Assembly: GCA_015680685.1 (NCBI GenBank) | Contig: MNCI01017705.1 | Coordinates: 268,216-330,215 of the forward strand | DNA: 62,000 nt | Reading direction: 5' to 3' | Origin: Gnetum montanum | Taxonomy: Eukaryota > Streptophyta > Gnetopsida > Gnetales > Gnetaceae | In this document: in pieces, positions 23,460 through 35,548 of the stretch | Layout: every line of letters starts with the position of its first letter | Numbering within the stretch: position 1 is the first letter of the stretch | Position numbers and translations under genes: made by a program | Notes under the pieces: generated by a model | What the model was told of the DNA's origin: nothing | Databases searched by the model: none | The model's input: the letters and a program-made list of their open reading frames with translations, nothing else

Positions 23460-23760
23460 TAAATGAACCTATGACCTAGGGTTTCTATGCTAAGGCTCTT
23501 TCCACTAAGCTTTAGTTTCAATAACCCCATTTTAGAGGGTGTTGGAACTCAAAATAATTTGACTATATATGCAATCCAAGATATATAGCCAATTAAATAT
23601 AATGAGGTGTTAGCCTAGTTGTAAAACTCTTGATTTGAAAGCTCAAAGTCATGAGTTTGATTTTGGTGGGCAATGTTGATTTATAAAGTTCTAATTGGAC
23701 TATATATCTTGGTGTATACCTATATTACAAATATTTTGGGTTCTAAAACCTTACAATTAA
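23460..23760. repeat. Cluster of SINE copies in both orientations
   Basis: Left to right: a minus-strand SINE body cut by the H LTR (minus-strand A box AGCTTAGTGGAAAGAGCC near 23513-23493); a minus-strand SINE tail at 23535-23590 (GTGTTGGAACTC on the plus strand); and a plus-strand copy at about 23603-23750 with GAGGTGTTAGCCTAGTTG (A box), GAGTTTGATTTTG (B box) and the tail ending TTTTGGGTTCTAAAACC. Head-to-tail order and decay suggest several independent insertions. Confidence 0.55.
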
Positions 23761-23879
23761 ATCTATCCAAGGAGAACCTTTGATCCTTGAGGCATGTAGC
23801 CAACTAATTTTGACTCAAAAATAACAACCAATCACTTTACCTTATTTACTTATTTTTTGAAGCAAGGCAGTATGTCTAG

Positions 23880-24065
23880 AACAATGCCTTTAGGCTATTG
23901 AGGCTAGTGTGTGTATAGTATCAATGCCAAGATTTGAACCTAGTACCTTTAGGTGTAAGCAATGTGAACTATCCTACTAGCCAAACTTATTATAAGTGAT
24001 AGGCATCACTATCAACAATGAGCTATTAGCATAGTGATTTGGTAACTCCAATGTATGGGTTCAAT
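23880..24065. repeat. tRNA-like short repeats upstream of LST8
   Basis: On the minus strand, 24000-23925 reads like a tRNA-derived head: GGCTAGTAGGATAGTTC, then GGTTCAAATCTTGG. On the plus strand, 24020-24060 shows TTAGCATAGTGATTTGG, then GGGTTCAATTA. Both have A- and B-box-like words at tRNA-like spacing, but no full cloverleaf was made out, so they are called SINE-like remnants. Confidence 0.35.
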
Positions 24066-24289
24066 TAATATAGGGTAATCCATTATCATAAAGAAATGAT
24101 TTCCTTGTACTTAGTGATAGCCTAGTAAAATCCTAACCTCTTTTGAGTGGCTATACCTAAGTTCTTTTAACCTCTTTTGAGTAGCTGCACTTGAGCTCCA
24201 ACCAAGGTCTTACACCATAAAAAAACAAGCACCTTACCATCACTCCAAATGATCCTTTCCTAATATAATGTTATCAACCAAATTTCAAC

Positions 24290-24618
24290 GATTCCACATA
24301 CAAAGATTTTCCAAAGTACGTTGGCTATAATGTGAACATATAACTTAAAGCCGCATAGGCCTACATGACTCGGAACTTCTGCAAATGCGCAACGAGGATT
24401 TCGTTGGTCCTTGCCACGTTCGGCGCAAGATGATAGTCCTTGGAACACCTCAGAAGCGTAACAATCGTTTTGCCTCCTAAATCTTTAGAGCAGACGAACA
24501 TCAAGAAATATTATCGCTTTGTTGGTCAGTGGATTTTAACCAAATATTTTCAATTTGTTTGACAAGAGGATTCAGTTTGAGGCGTCTGCAGCTCATTCGT
24601 GGTTGTCAACTCTTGAAG
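24290..24618 (+). promoter_or_regulatory. LST8: Probable LST8 promoter and first non-coding leader exon
   Basis: This stretch is clearly richer in CpG than the transposon DNA around it: AATGCGCAACGAGG, CCACGTTCGGCGCAAG and AGGCGTCTGCAG all occur within 250 bp. That is the mark of an unmethylated plant promoter or leader. From about 24440 to 24618 there is no ATG on the plus strand. It ends in a perfect plant splice donor, GAAG then GTAAGC, with the intron starting at 24619. The transcription start cannot be fixed from sequence, and I saw no unambiguous TATA box. The link to LST8 is by position: no other gene start follows before 27651. Confidence 0.5.
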
Positions 24619-27053
24619 GTAAGCTTTTATGTTCACAGTGCACTTTAGAACTTTGATTAATGTTTTGCTATTAGTTATAATTTAAGGATTAGTTTCGCAA
24701 TTCTGTAACAGCCGGTATCGCAAGAAATAGCATTCATTAACTTGTAAACGAGTTTGAATATTACAGATGATGTAACCTACTTTGCGCAATAGTGGAAAAA
24801 ATTCTGACTCTGGCCCTTCAATCACGTATCTTTGGGCTTTCCACCGTAGATCCTTCGGAACTATTCGGTGCCACATTTTTGAATATAGTTAACAAGGAAC
24901 TTGGCTGTAGATATATATATTTAATGGAAGGGAATTTCTGAAATTTTTGAAATTGGGAATGGCGACTAAATTGGTCGCTTTTCTGACATGAACATTAATA
25001 GGTTTTACCGTGAGTACATACTTCTATTAGGAACTGTTAAATACTTAAATATAAATATTGAGACATGGAAAAGAAGGACATAAGCATCCTTCTTTTAAAA
25101 AAGGCTTGAGTGAACGAAAAATTTTATAGGAGAACAAAACTCGTAGTTTAAGAAGGCATTCCCTTTGACAAACAATATGTATATTATCAACGCATTTTAT
25201 GATTATATTAGAGGTTAGTGATGAGAAATCTTACGGGTATGTAGATGACACACCCTTTGAATGCATTTCTTACTATGCTGGTCACTGGTAGTTTTCGGCG
25301 GATAGATAAGTTAAACCATATAGATAGTTAATAGCCAGATATTAAGAAATCACAGTAAAGATAATGGCATCGCAAAATTCATTTTTAACTATGAATATGA
25401 TGAAGAGGTAAGCCATCTTGCTCGGGATGCAAACAACAATTCAGACTTAAATCTGTCTTATTAATTTACCATCAACTGATATAAAACATTATATCCATAT
25501 TACAAGATACAATTTACGAACTTGATGGAGATTTATAAGAATGTTAATACTTTGATGTTAATATTGTGCTGATATAGGGGTTCAATTTGTAGTTTTAACA
25601 AGCCCAGGGAAATAATTTCCACAATATTGTTATATTTTCATTTAGGATGCCAAAATATAAAAGTTTGTATGACAACTAACATAGAAATGTTTCAGATATA
25701 TCCATCTTTATTGCCAAGTTTTGTGTTGCTGAATGGAAATCTTATTCTCTTATCTAGTTTACAAATAAATTATGTATAGGTGACTTTGTGAAGCACATGG
25801 TGTAAAATTGAATGTTCAAGTATTTTGCTATCCTAGCTTTACATTTTGATGATGCCTATAGTTATGATCTCATTAACATGGTCAGAACTGTGAAAGCTAC
25901 AAATTGTTTTTCTCATTTTGAAGATTACATTGGTAATTTTACTCTATTGATGTTGGTAGCAGTGAGTGAGTGATTGAGTGTTGCAAGGATTGACCCAATA
26001 CACGGGAAATTGCTTTTTCCTTCTCTTTGGTTCAAGTGCCGATGATTCTCCATTGATCCTTCCCTAAAATTTTATTGGCAACTTTTCTAGGCTTTCACCG
26101 TTTTACCTCATGAATGCAGCAATGTCTATCTGATGTGTTTATTTTCCCAGTCCAAGGCCTGAAAAGTATGAACCAAAATGGTACTAGCAGCACACACAGA
26201 TGATTTCACAATGTAGTCTATTTATGGTTTAGGCGTGAGCATTTGAATTTATGATGAAGAAAATTTCAATGAAGAACATTTATAATTTTTTCTTTTGTTA
26301 TATAATGTATAAAGAAAATTTCAATGAAATATATCTTATATTATGGGAATTGTACCAAGGTATTAAACTGTGTCTTCTATAATTCCTAGGGCCGATGTCA
26401 CCTAAAGCCCTACTGTCTGGTATGCTTTGTTGATGAATTTGTTTTTGCACCGATCACATATTTTATTTTCTCTTAGATGCAGGTAATTAAAGGAACTCCC
26501 TATCCAATGGTGTAACAGGTATGTCATGCAGGTGGCTGAAAGAGATTAGATATTTATTCTTTGGTGTCATGTAAAGCCCTGACTTGGCATTGACCTTGTA
26601 GAGGAGATTTGAGATGCTGAGTAGACTTTTCCTATTGTGATCACTATGTTTGAATAATGATATGACATCTACTGTTGTTAGTTTGTATGTTGTTAACCGG
26701 TTCAATGATTGCTTAACTCTTAACATTAGATTTCTGTTTTTATCAGAATCTAAGTGGTGAAACTGGTCCAAATGATATCATTTACCTCTAGCTTGAGGTA
26801 TATGCTGCCATTGGTTTTGACTGTGTTGATGATATTATGAACTTAAAATTCTTATAGTATTCTACTGAAGAACAGATTAATTGTCATACGTTCAATGCGA
26901 AATGCTATATTTAAAATTGTTTTGTTGATACCTGAATTGGAAAAGTGTATGCTTCTTTGTGTAAGTAATTTCTTAGACAAATCTATGGGAGTTAATTTGT
27001 TAATGACATTAGTTTGTAATTTACAAGATTTACATGTATTATTTCCTATGCAG
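24619..27053 (+). other. Probable first leader intron of LST8
   Basis: AT-rich and without a recognisable coding domain. It begins GTAAGC and ends TTTCCTATGCAG. The minus-strand open frame at 26487-26771 matches nothing I know. Long introns in 5' leaders of plant housekeeping genes often raise expression; whether this one does is not visible here. Confidence 0.4.
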
Positions 27054-27104
27054 GGACGGGAAATAATTCGAGGGGGCTGTCTTGGCTACAGAGAGCAATT
27101 AGAA
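27054..27104 (+). other. LST8: Probable second non-coding leader exon of LST8
   Basis: A 51-bp stretch bounded by a strong acceptor (TTTCCTATGCAG) and a strong donor (AGAA then GTAAGC). It is more GC-rich than its flanks and has no ATG, as expected for leader sequence. The next acceptor, TTATGTAG, ends at 27636, 14 bp before the start codon. The call is by signals only. Confidence 0.5.
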
Positions 27105-27650
27105 GTAAGCAATAAATATTTTTAAATATGTCTTTTTACATAATCAATATATTTGTTTGATAACAAATGTAGGGACAACCCTATAGTTCTGTTTCTTCTT
27201 GATTTATTAAACGTGAATTATAGACTTTGAAACTGATTACTTGCAACGAACAATTAAAAATTTCTGTCTCAAATTTCCCAGTTGTATATTGGTGGCATGT
27301 AGAAAGACAAACCTGACTCTGTTACTAGCTGTTTGTTCTACGATATATCCCTGCACAGTCAGTTAAGCTTATGACCCTTTTAAATGTTGGAAAGTCAGAG
27401 GATTTCCAATAAACATCATATGACCTATTTGCAATAAACACCACAATGTAGGATTGTTTCTTGGCCTGTATGTATTTAGCTAAAAAAGTTTACTGCCTTT
27501 TGCTCCCATTGTTAACATTGATGTTCTATGCTCCGATTGCAGAGCTAATATGCAAGATTGATAGCTTCATTATTCTACCATTTGCAACTTGATCTGTTTT
27601 GGATTGAAGTATGGGGAATTGTTTTTCATTATGTAGGACAGTAGTGAAAA

Positions 27651-30600
27651 ATGCCACAGCCATCTGTAATCCTTGCAACTGCTGGTTATGATCATACAAT
27701 TAAGTTCTGGGAAGCAACGAGTGGAAGATTCTATCGCACAATTCAGCATACCGATTCTGTGAGTCCACTTTCTTTGACAGTTCATTCCACTTTCTATAAT
27801 TGTATTTGTGTGACGTTTTTTCAAGCATTACCTAATATGAAAGTTAAAATAACCTTTAGGTTGGAATGGATAAAGTCAACATTGAAGCAAGAGCATGCCC
27901 AAAATTTAATGAAACTCAAACTTTTTTTTAATCACGTCCTAGACCCCATGGATCTATTGAACCAGCTCAGTTTCAACCATTTTTTGTATGTTGCCTGTGT
28001 ATCTCAACAGTAACCCATTGGGATTGAACCTGTGATTTGTATAATAACCAACAAGTTGTATGTCTTGAATACAAGATAGTATTATGTTTGTCGATGGAAT
28101 AGTAAAGCTTGAATGAGCATTTTTAAGTAAAGTAGTTTTTTTAAAAAGAAACTGAACTCATAATTATCATCCACGGATGTACGAGAGACTACATCACATT
28201 GACCTTCATTATGCGGTAGTTTAGCTACAAATGTAACTACTATTAAAATTTATCATTGTTGATAATTAATCAGCAAGGTTGTCTACTGACATCAAATCAA
28301 ATTAAAATGTTCATAAGCAGACTCTTTAGATCTTGTCTAATACCTCTACTTTGTCCATTTTTTTGCTTCATGTTGTTGCCAAACGTGCTCTGATTTTTCA
28401 GGTATGATATTTAATATGATTTTGATCATGTTTTTATGCTTTCAAGTATCATAATTAAAATTGCTGAAGGGGTGTTTATTTAGTCATATACATGACTTAC
28501 AGCAACTAGACATTAATGCAGGACCAGGATACATCAGAACTTCTAACTGCAAAAATCATAGAATACACTGTTCTTTATTATTACTATTTTTTCAAGGATT
28601 GCTGGGGTCTCTAATCCCAGTTGCTTTACACATGTTCCAGTAAAAGCATTTGAAAACCACCATGCTGCTCAGAAAAATTAACTACCTTGCCTTTGCAGTA
28701 ATATTAATATCTGCATGGCAATTAATAGAATGAGGTGTATTAATAATCAAATGGAACAAAATAACAGTTGTGTTCACATTCAAAACCTTCTCTCTGTTTT
28801 TATCTGAGGAGAAGCATCTGCTTCAAAGATCAAGGTAGGAAGACAACTTTTAGCCAACAAAACCCATAAAATCATCATCAGTACACCAGAATATTTTCTT
28901 CAGAGGCTTCGATGGACAACGATTTCATTGTTTCAATGTATTGTATACCATCTAAATACTAGGCTCACTAGAAATGTGAACATCGAGATAAGTGTTGACA
29001 CCATAGATATGATTTTTTATTTGATCATTGTTAAAATCTTAGTTTTTTTTCTTTTCATTTTCTTATTTTGTTTAATTTTATCATGAACAAACTTTCTTGT
29101 TCAATCATATGGTAGGGTGAATTTTGGGAATGAAATATAGCTTTTATGTGAGTCCACTTGTAAGTGTACGTTATCCTTCTAGCCATTATAATTTGGGTTA
29201 TGTTTTACTATTAATGACCTTTATGCTGAATGCTTACAATTATGCAATATTTTCTTTAGCAGGTTAAGAAAGATTTTATCAATAGTAAAATTTAGATTTA
29301 AGAACAACCAAGGATTTATTAAAATGTTGAAGATCAACCAAGGAACATGATTTACAGCTTTTAATTAATTTAGTCTCAAAGACTGAGAAGTTAATACTGA
29401 TTCAAAGCTTTTTTTAATTAGCAGCATGTCAATCGTCTTGAGATTTCTCCAGATCAACAATTGTTGGCTGCAGCTGGAAATCCACACATTCGTTTGTTTG
29501 AAGTAAATTCAAACAATCAGCAGCATGTACTGCTTCTTCTCCTTTCTTGCTTTTATTATTTTTCCTTTTTGTTTCAATATGCTTGTGAATTATCCATGTC
29601 CAGCTGAAACTACCTCAGGCTTTTATTGAGAAAAATGCTTATTTATATTTTGCTGTCAGATAATCAGTTATGAGCACACAAACAATGTTACTGCTGTAGG
29701 ATTTCAGTGCGATGGGAAATGGATGTACTCTGGTTCTGAAGATGGTACTATTAAAATCTGGGATCTAAGGTACAAGAAGATATGATGATCTAGTATGTGT
29801 TTTCACTTTCTATTCGTTTTCAATTTTTCATATTTTAAATGTATTGTGGGAGACCTCATTGAATTTTTCAAGAACAAAATATAGTACAGTTGAAGGTTAT
29901 CGCAAACCTGTAAAGGTTATTCTTTCTAGGCTCACTCCTCTGATGCTCACGACTTAAGAAAGCAGAAATGCTGAAGATGATCCTCGAGCTTCACTGAATA
30001 TTTTGAGTTCTCTGCTTGTTTCATTTTCTATAATAATCTTTACGTTTAGTCTTATAGCCACCAACATAATTTAGATCAATGAAATATGTTTGAGCTTCTT
30101 TTGTGCCAAGTTTAACTTCTTATGTTCTCTTTTAGATCATAGAAATTTCCATCTTTAAAATAGCGGCTTTTTATTTGTTTTTTCATTCATGGTTATGCAG
30201 ATGAAGATAGAATGTATGTCCACAGGCCTAGTGGCCATTAAATACCTTGCAGTCACCCCACTCTTGATTCAGAAACCATTCCTTGGAAACGGATATCTAT
30301 GTTTCTCAATAGGAAACGTCCCTACAAATCTTATTACCTTCATAATGTGTCTGCTATCTCCAGTTCCACAGGATATTGAGTATTCATGCCATTAATAAAC
30401 ACCGTAGGGTAATCTCTAGTATCAGTAGTCTGCAGGGTAATCAACCCTTGGTTTGGTTTTTAGAGTGCAAAATCTTAACGATTGTGAATAAAAATACATG
30501 AATGCTGGGCACATAAGTGCATCCATATATTCTAGCAGTTAAGTTCAGAAGAGTTTCGCCATTAATAAACTGGTGCTGATACCATCAACAAAGTTGTCTT

Positions 30601-33600
30601 TTATTATAGTAGCATACCTTGAAAACTTAATGGAAACCACCACTATGGGAATGAAAAACTTAAAAAAGATTTATGAATCTTAGTTATCTTAAATTTCTTC
30701 GAAATGTGACTCTGATCATACAGGGTAATATCAAATTTGAAATATGCAGTAATATTTTGATTTTTTAAATTTTTTTGTTATTTATGGAAGCTCAAGAACT
30801 ATTGAAAGGATGTTAATTTATCCCATGCTTTTTGAAGGTCTGGATAGAATGATATGACATAAGTTTTGTTTGGAAGTTTTGATTTCTTGGTTGAGCTCGA
30901 TTTTACATTTTTATGTCTAGAGTAATATGCTGAATTTATGTTGTTTCATTTTTTTGGTTTTACATTTTTTTGTGCTACCTTTATGCTATGATGTTGTAGC
31001 TTGAATAAAGCTGAAGTTTTGATTCTATTACATGTTAGAGCTCCAGGCTGTCAAAGAGAGTATGAAAGTCGAGCTGCGGTGAACACTGTTGTACTACATC
31101 CAAATCAGGTAAATTGAAGGATGTTTGTGCAAGTTCTAGATAATGTTTTAGTGAAATCAAGTAGTTTCAAAGCTTTACATTCATATATTGAATTTGCTTA
31201 AAAAGCTGGAAACCGTTTTAGAATTCCTTTTTAAAAAATTACTTCAACTGTTTGCAAACTGTAGAATCTTGTTAAGTCTCCCTAAAACTTAAATTAAACA
31301 CAAAAATTGTTGGTTTACGTGATGCTGCAGTGAACACTGTTGTTAGTTAAGGTTTTTTTATAATGCAGTGTTCTTTTCAAATCAGACAGAGTTGATATCT
31401 GGGGATCAAAATGGAAACATTCGTGTCTGGGATCTTACAGCAAATTCTTGTAGTTGCGAGCTGGTAAGAGCTAGTTTCGAAAAATCCATATTTTTATATT
31501 ATGTTGAGATTTAATGGATTAATCAAAAATCATTGTTGTTCCCAATATAAATAGACCGTTGTTATTGAATTAATGATTGATAAGTCATTTAAAAAAAAAA
31601 AGGTTCCAGAGGTCGATACTGCAGTCAGATCATTGACTGTCATGTGGGATGGAAGTCTGGTTGTAGCTGCAAATAACCATGGTACATGTTACGTTTGGAG
31701 GTTATTGCGAGGAACACAGGTGCTTTGGCTTCCAGCTTACTGGCTTTCAAGTTGTAGTACCTGTAAACTAACGTTTTTTCGAACCAATTTTAATGTTTGG
31801 AACATGGTTTTTGATTGATTGATGCCGTTTTTTGTTACATGATGTTTTTTTCCCACAATCTTCATCAGACCATGACAAATTTTGAGCCCCTGCACAAGCT
31901 TCAGGCACACAATACATACATACTAAAATGTCTTCTCTCTCCTGAATTTTGTGAGCATCACAGGTAATTCATCATTAAGAGTGTTATAAATTGTTGTGTT
32001 TTATGTTCTTATTGATTTTTTATTAAATGATAAAATGCAAGGCTGCAGAGTACAAAAAACTGTTGGCACAAAAATAACTGTGATAACAAAAAATAAAAAA
32101 TAAACATGAAATGAGTAGATGTTCATCAATATAAATTTTACAAGTACATTTGACACAACCAATTTATACAGGTGATACAGTTTGTTGGGAAAATGGGAAG
32201 GAATTAACAGTAAAATGCTTCAAAATTGGAATTCAGTGTTCACTAATTCATTTATTTTTTCCTGGTTTTTGAATTATGTCTCTATATTGCCTTTGTACAA
32301 CTACATTTTTATTTTTATTACCTAATTTAACGCGATCTTGGGAACAATTTTAAATTTTCAGCTAATGCAAACATGTAAAGAAATGCACACTAGCCTGCAA
32401 CATGTAGAACTAATAAATCAAACATCATCACAATTTGATAAATGGAGATTTGTAGATGGTTTTCTTTAAGTCCTGATTGACTCACTTACTTCAAGTCCAG
32501 GATACATAAAAGAACTTTTTTTTCTTTTTTTTTTTAACAAAAAGCGCCTTCAGATGCAAATTCTATTCATTATGCAAAAGGATTAAAAATCAAAGGATAT
32601 TGTTAAAGGTGGAGACTACAATGGTCATAGTTATGTCAAGGAAAGATGTGATTGACTATAAACATATTGTTAGATCCTAGCAAAAGGATTAAACCAAGGT
32701 GTTTGAGATACAAGGTTTTAAGGATTAAAATGATCAACTATTTATGCTAGCATCTCACATAGGTAGTACCATCAGTTATCTCTCTTAATAGAGTTGGATA
32801 TTTACTTTGACAATAAACTTTGTGATTGCACACATCATTCAACAAATTTTGTTTCTTCAATAATGTCAACCATAAACTTGTTGCCCTCAATTACATGAAG
32901 CTTTTATCAACTATGGTTTTTGAGACTGTTTGATTTTTAAAGCTTTCTCTGAATTACGGTTCATTTTAAGTTCAACCAAACATCTTCCTCCTCCTAATCC
33001 TAGCCATATCCCAACTACATGAGGCCGGCTTTATGAACTTTTTTCTTTTCTTTCTCTTTTGTTTTGTTTTGTTTTGTTTCGTATGTAATTCTCTTTGTTA
33101 GGAGCTGAAGGAATATTAATACCAAAATCTTGGATGTCTTTCTTTATTCTTGCAAACCAAGTATGCTTTTGCTTTATCTTTGTTGTTTTCCCTCAACTTT
33201 AATAAAGCATCTTTTAACAGGTGCATTCTCTGGTTTTCTCAAAATATGCTCAAATCATCCAAGACAACTTTCTGTAATCTTTTCATCTATGAATGATACC
33301 CCCAATCTTCCTCTAGTGGTTGATTTTTTCTTTCTTAGTGACACTTAACATCCACCTTAGCATTTACATCTCTACCACATGGACATGTTGAGCCCAATGT
33401 ATTTTGATGGGCTAGCATTCTACACTAAAATGGTTCATGGTTATGATAATAGTTTTGTAGAACTCTCTCTTTAACCTAGCAAGGACACTTTTATTACCAA
33501 GAGCACCAGTAGCTTCTCTCCATTTCATCCATGTTGCTTCAATTTTACTAATCACATCATTGTTAATCTTACCATCCATTTGTATAAGTGATCCCAAATA

Positions 33601-35178
33601 TTTGGATTGCTTACTTTGTTTAACTTTGTTGTTTTGAATTTTAATATTCAAATATTCGTTACTTGCTTCCACTAAAAATGCAGCCCTTGTATTCTACTTT
33701 TCTTTTGCTAATCCTTTACAATGTTGTTCTCTAAATCTCCATTTGTGCAGCCATGGCTTGCTTGAATTGATGCACTAAAACAATATCATTTGCAAAGAGT
33801 ATATACTAAAGAATATCATCCTCTGTTTCTTTATTCAGTTCAGTAAAGTTCAGTCATAATAATGACAAACAAATAAGGCTTAGAGCATATCCTTGGTGTA
33901 GCCCTACCTTTATGGGAAAGTCTTGGTAGTTTCTTTACAGATGGTGCAAACTCAAGTTTTGGCTTCAGCATACATTGTCTTGAATAGCCTTTATGTATCC
34001 AATAAGAAGCTTTTCTTCTTTAAAGCCCACCAAATAATCTTTTTGGGGACTCTATTATAAGCTTTCTCCACATCAATGAAAAGGAAAACTTAATGGTCAA
34101 TATTTATTAAGTAAGATACTCAGGGGAAAGCAGAATTCCGAAAAAATTCTGGCATTAAATCTATATATCTGAGGTGTATGGATTCTAATTTGTTCAAAGT
34201 TTGATTTTAGATTGTTATACCTTCGAATGACTTAGAAGTTCTTTGGTTGTCAAGGTTGATCACTCTTGTTGTATGATATCGTTTTGGGCATACGGTGGTA
34301 TGTGTCTCTGGGTTGTTTGATTTGATCCATATTGCAGAATTTAGCCTTTTTACATTAGAGTACAGTAAGAANTGGGTTGTTTGATTTGATCCATATTGCA
34401 GAATTTAGCCTTTTTACATTAGAGTACAGTAAGAAATCTTGATTGTTTTTTTAAAAAGTTTTTTCTTATTTTCTGCAGAATAGCCGAAACTTCATTTATC
34501 TATATTTGTTTTATATGATGTTTTTACATATACAACTTTATAAGGTACTTGGCAACAACTTCTTCTGATCATACTGTAAAGATATGGAATGTAGATGGTT
34601 TCACATTAGAGCGTACTCTAAAAGGTATACATAGTTGTACCGTTTGATTTATCATAGAGCGTAAAATCTTTGGCACTTTCCTATGGCATTGATTTATCCT
34701 AAAACTAAGCTTTTTCAATACAGGACATCAGCGATGGGTTTGGGATTGTGTCTTTTCCGTTGATGGGGCATTTCTTGTAACCGGTTTGTAGATTTATTAT
34801 TTGTAATTAGCTGCTTCTACTTTTTTTTTCCAAATAAAAAATAAAAAAAATCAGGGGTTCAAGGTTATTTGGTTAGACATTGATATCAGACATCGGTATT
34901 GCTAGTTATACTGAAAAAGTTTGGTGTTATAATACTAGGAAATGTACTCTAGCTAATTATTTCGACCTTGGATAATATTTGGTTAATGTTGATGTTATCA
35001 TCATGTGTATCCTTCCCAACATGAATTTTCTTTTTCTTTTTTACTGACAGCATCTTCTGATACCACTGCAAAATTATGGGAGCTTTCAACGGGGGAAGCC
35101 ATTAGAACCTATCAAGGGCATCATAAGGCAATTGTATGTTGTGCTCTGCATGATGGCACAGAGGCCACACCATGCTAA
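27651..35178 (+). CDS. LST8: LST8, WD40 subunit of the TOR kinase complex
   Basis: LST8 is a seven-bladed WD40 propeller that binds and stabilises the TOR kinase domain; in plants it works with TOR and RAPTOR in nutrient and growth signalling. Coding exons, with frame kept throughout: 27651-27758, 29425-29526, 29660-29769, 31039-31108, 31386-31463, 31603-31719, 31869-31963, 34545-34624, 34724-34783 and 35051-35178 (948 nt, 315 residues). All introns are GT-AG. The N-terminus [20 protein letters not shown] and the blade ends RLFEV, KIWDL, RVWDL, YVWRL, KIWNV and KLWEL are LST8 hallmarks. The length suits the family (about 305 in Arabidopsis, 326 in human, from memory), and there is no stop or frameshift. 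The start is the first ATG of its exon. The C-terminus adds a short tail after CCALHD. Splicing is inferred by eye from conservation. Confidence 0.95.
27759..29424 (+). other. LST8 coding intron 1
   Basis: 1666 bp, GTGAGT to CAG, with no domain recognised inside. The acceptor is a tandem TAGCAG at 29419-29424, so an alternative splice could add one Gln. Confidence 0.8.
29770..31038 (+). other. LST8 coding intron 3
   Basis: 1269 bp, GTACAAG to GTTAG, splitting an Arg codon (phase 2). Only AT-rich sequence is seen; the short plus-strand open frame at 30189-30395 matches nothing I recognise. Confidence 0.8.
32990..34125 (-). mobile_element. LINE (non-LTR retrotransposon) fragment antisense in LST8 intron 7
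   Basis: On the minus strand, RT pieces appear in the right order. Near 34110-34020: [20 protein letters not shown], the usual plant LINE 'DLEKAYDRVPR' region. Near 33905: [10 protein letters not shown]. At 33672-33412: an open frame with [20 protein letters not shown], then [13 protein letters not shown] and [11 protein letters not shown]. The 3' end near 33036-33001 reads GCCGGCCTCATGTAGTTGGG, like the 3' ends of some plant LINEs and their partner SINEs. The FADD box was not found intact, there are many stops, and the 5' part is missing, as usual for truncated LINE insertions. Confidence 0.75.
34309..34435. repeat. 63-bp exact tandem duplication separated by one N
   Basis: Copies at 34309-34371 and 34373-34435 are identical as far as I can read, with the single N at 34372 between them. 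This is what a scaffolder leaves when two contigs whose ends overlap are joined without merging. It lies inside an intron and does not affect the protein. Confidence 0.85.
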
Positions 35179-35391
35179 TGTAACATTTTTTTGCCGGTTC
35201 CTCGAGTATTGCCACGAAACAAAAATGTGTTGAACATCTAGCATGAACCCTTTAATTGTTATGAATCATTTAAGGCATTGCGTGTGTTTGTAATGTTCAT
35301 CGTTAGCCTATGTTTAATGTTTATATGACTAGGGGTATATGCCAGGCCTTCAGGAGGAGGATATCGGCTTGACCCTTGCAACTGGTTTAAC

Positions 35392-35438
35392 AATAAAGAG
35401 GGAGATTGAAATGTGTTTGATTTGTAAGATTAAATAAA
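35392..35438 (+). terminator. LST8: Probable LST8 poly(A) signals
   Basis: AATAAA at 35392-35397 and again at 35433-35438, about 215-260 bp after the stop codon at 35178. This is a usual plant 3' UTR length. Downstream sequence is AT-rich. Confidence 0.5.
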
Positions 35439-35548
35439 GATAGTCAACATCTTGGATGTTAAATGCTAATTTAGTTAATAGAAATTAATAGTCAAAAGTA
35501 GTTCGTCTGTAACTAACACATGTAAGTAAGGTAAGGTTAAGATGATAA

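Larger units (their letters stand above)
31964..34544 (+). other. LST8 coding intron 7, enlarged by a LINE
   Basis: 2581 bp, much longer than its neighbours. It starts GTAATTC and ends TTTATAAG, splitting an Arg codon. It contains the antisense LINE fragment (about 32990-34125) and the 63-bp duplication around an N. The rest (31970-32980) is AT-rich with no feature. Confidence 0.8.

Noticed and set aside
26487-26771. Minus-strand 94-codon open frame in the LST8 leader intron
   Set aside because: No recognisable domain, no neighbouring exons and low-complexity surroundings; not supportable as a gene.
27651-28013. Unspliced 120-codon open frame starting at the LST8 ATG
   Set aside because: Only the first 36 codons are LST8; after the GTGAGT at 27759 the rest is intron read-through.
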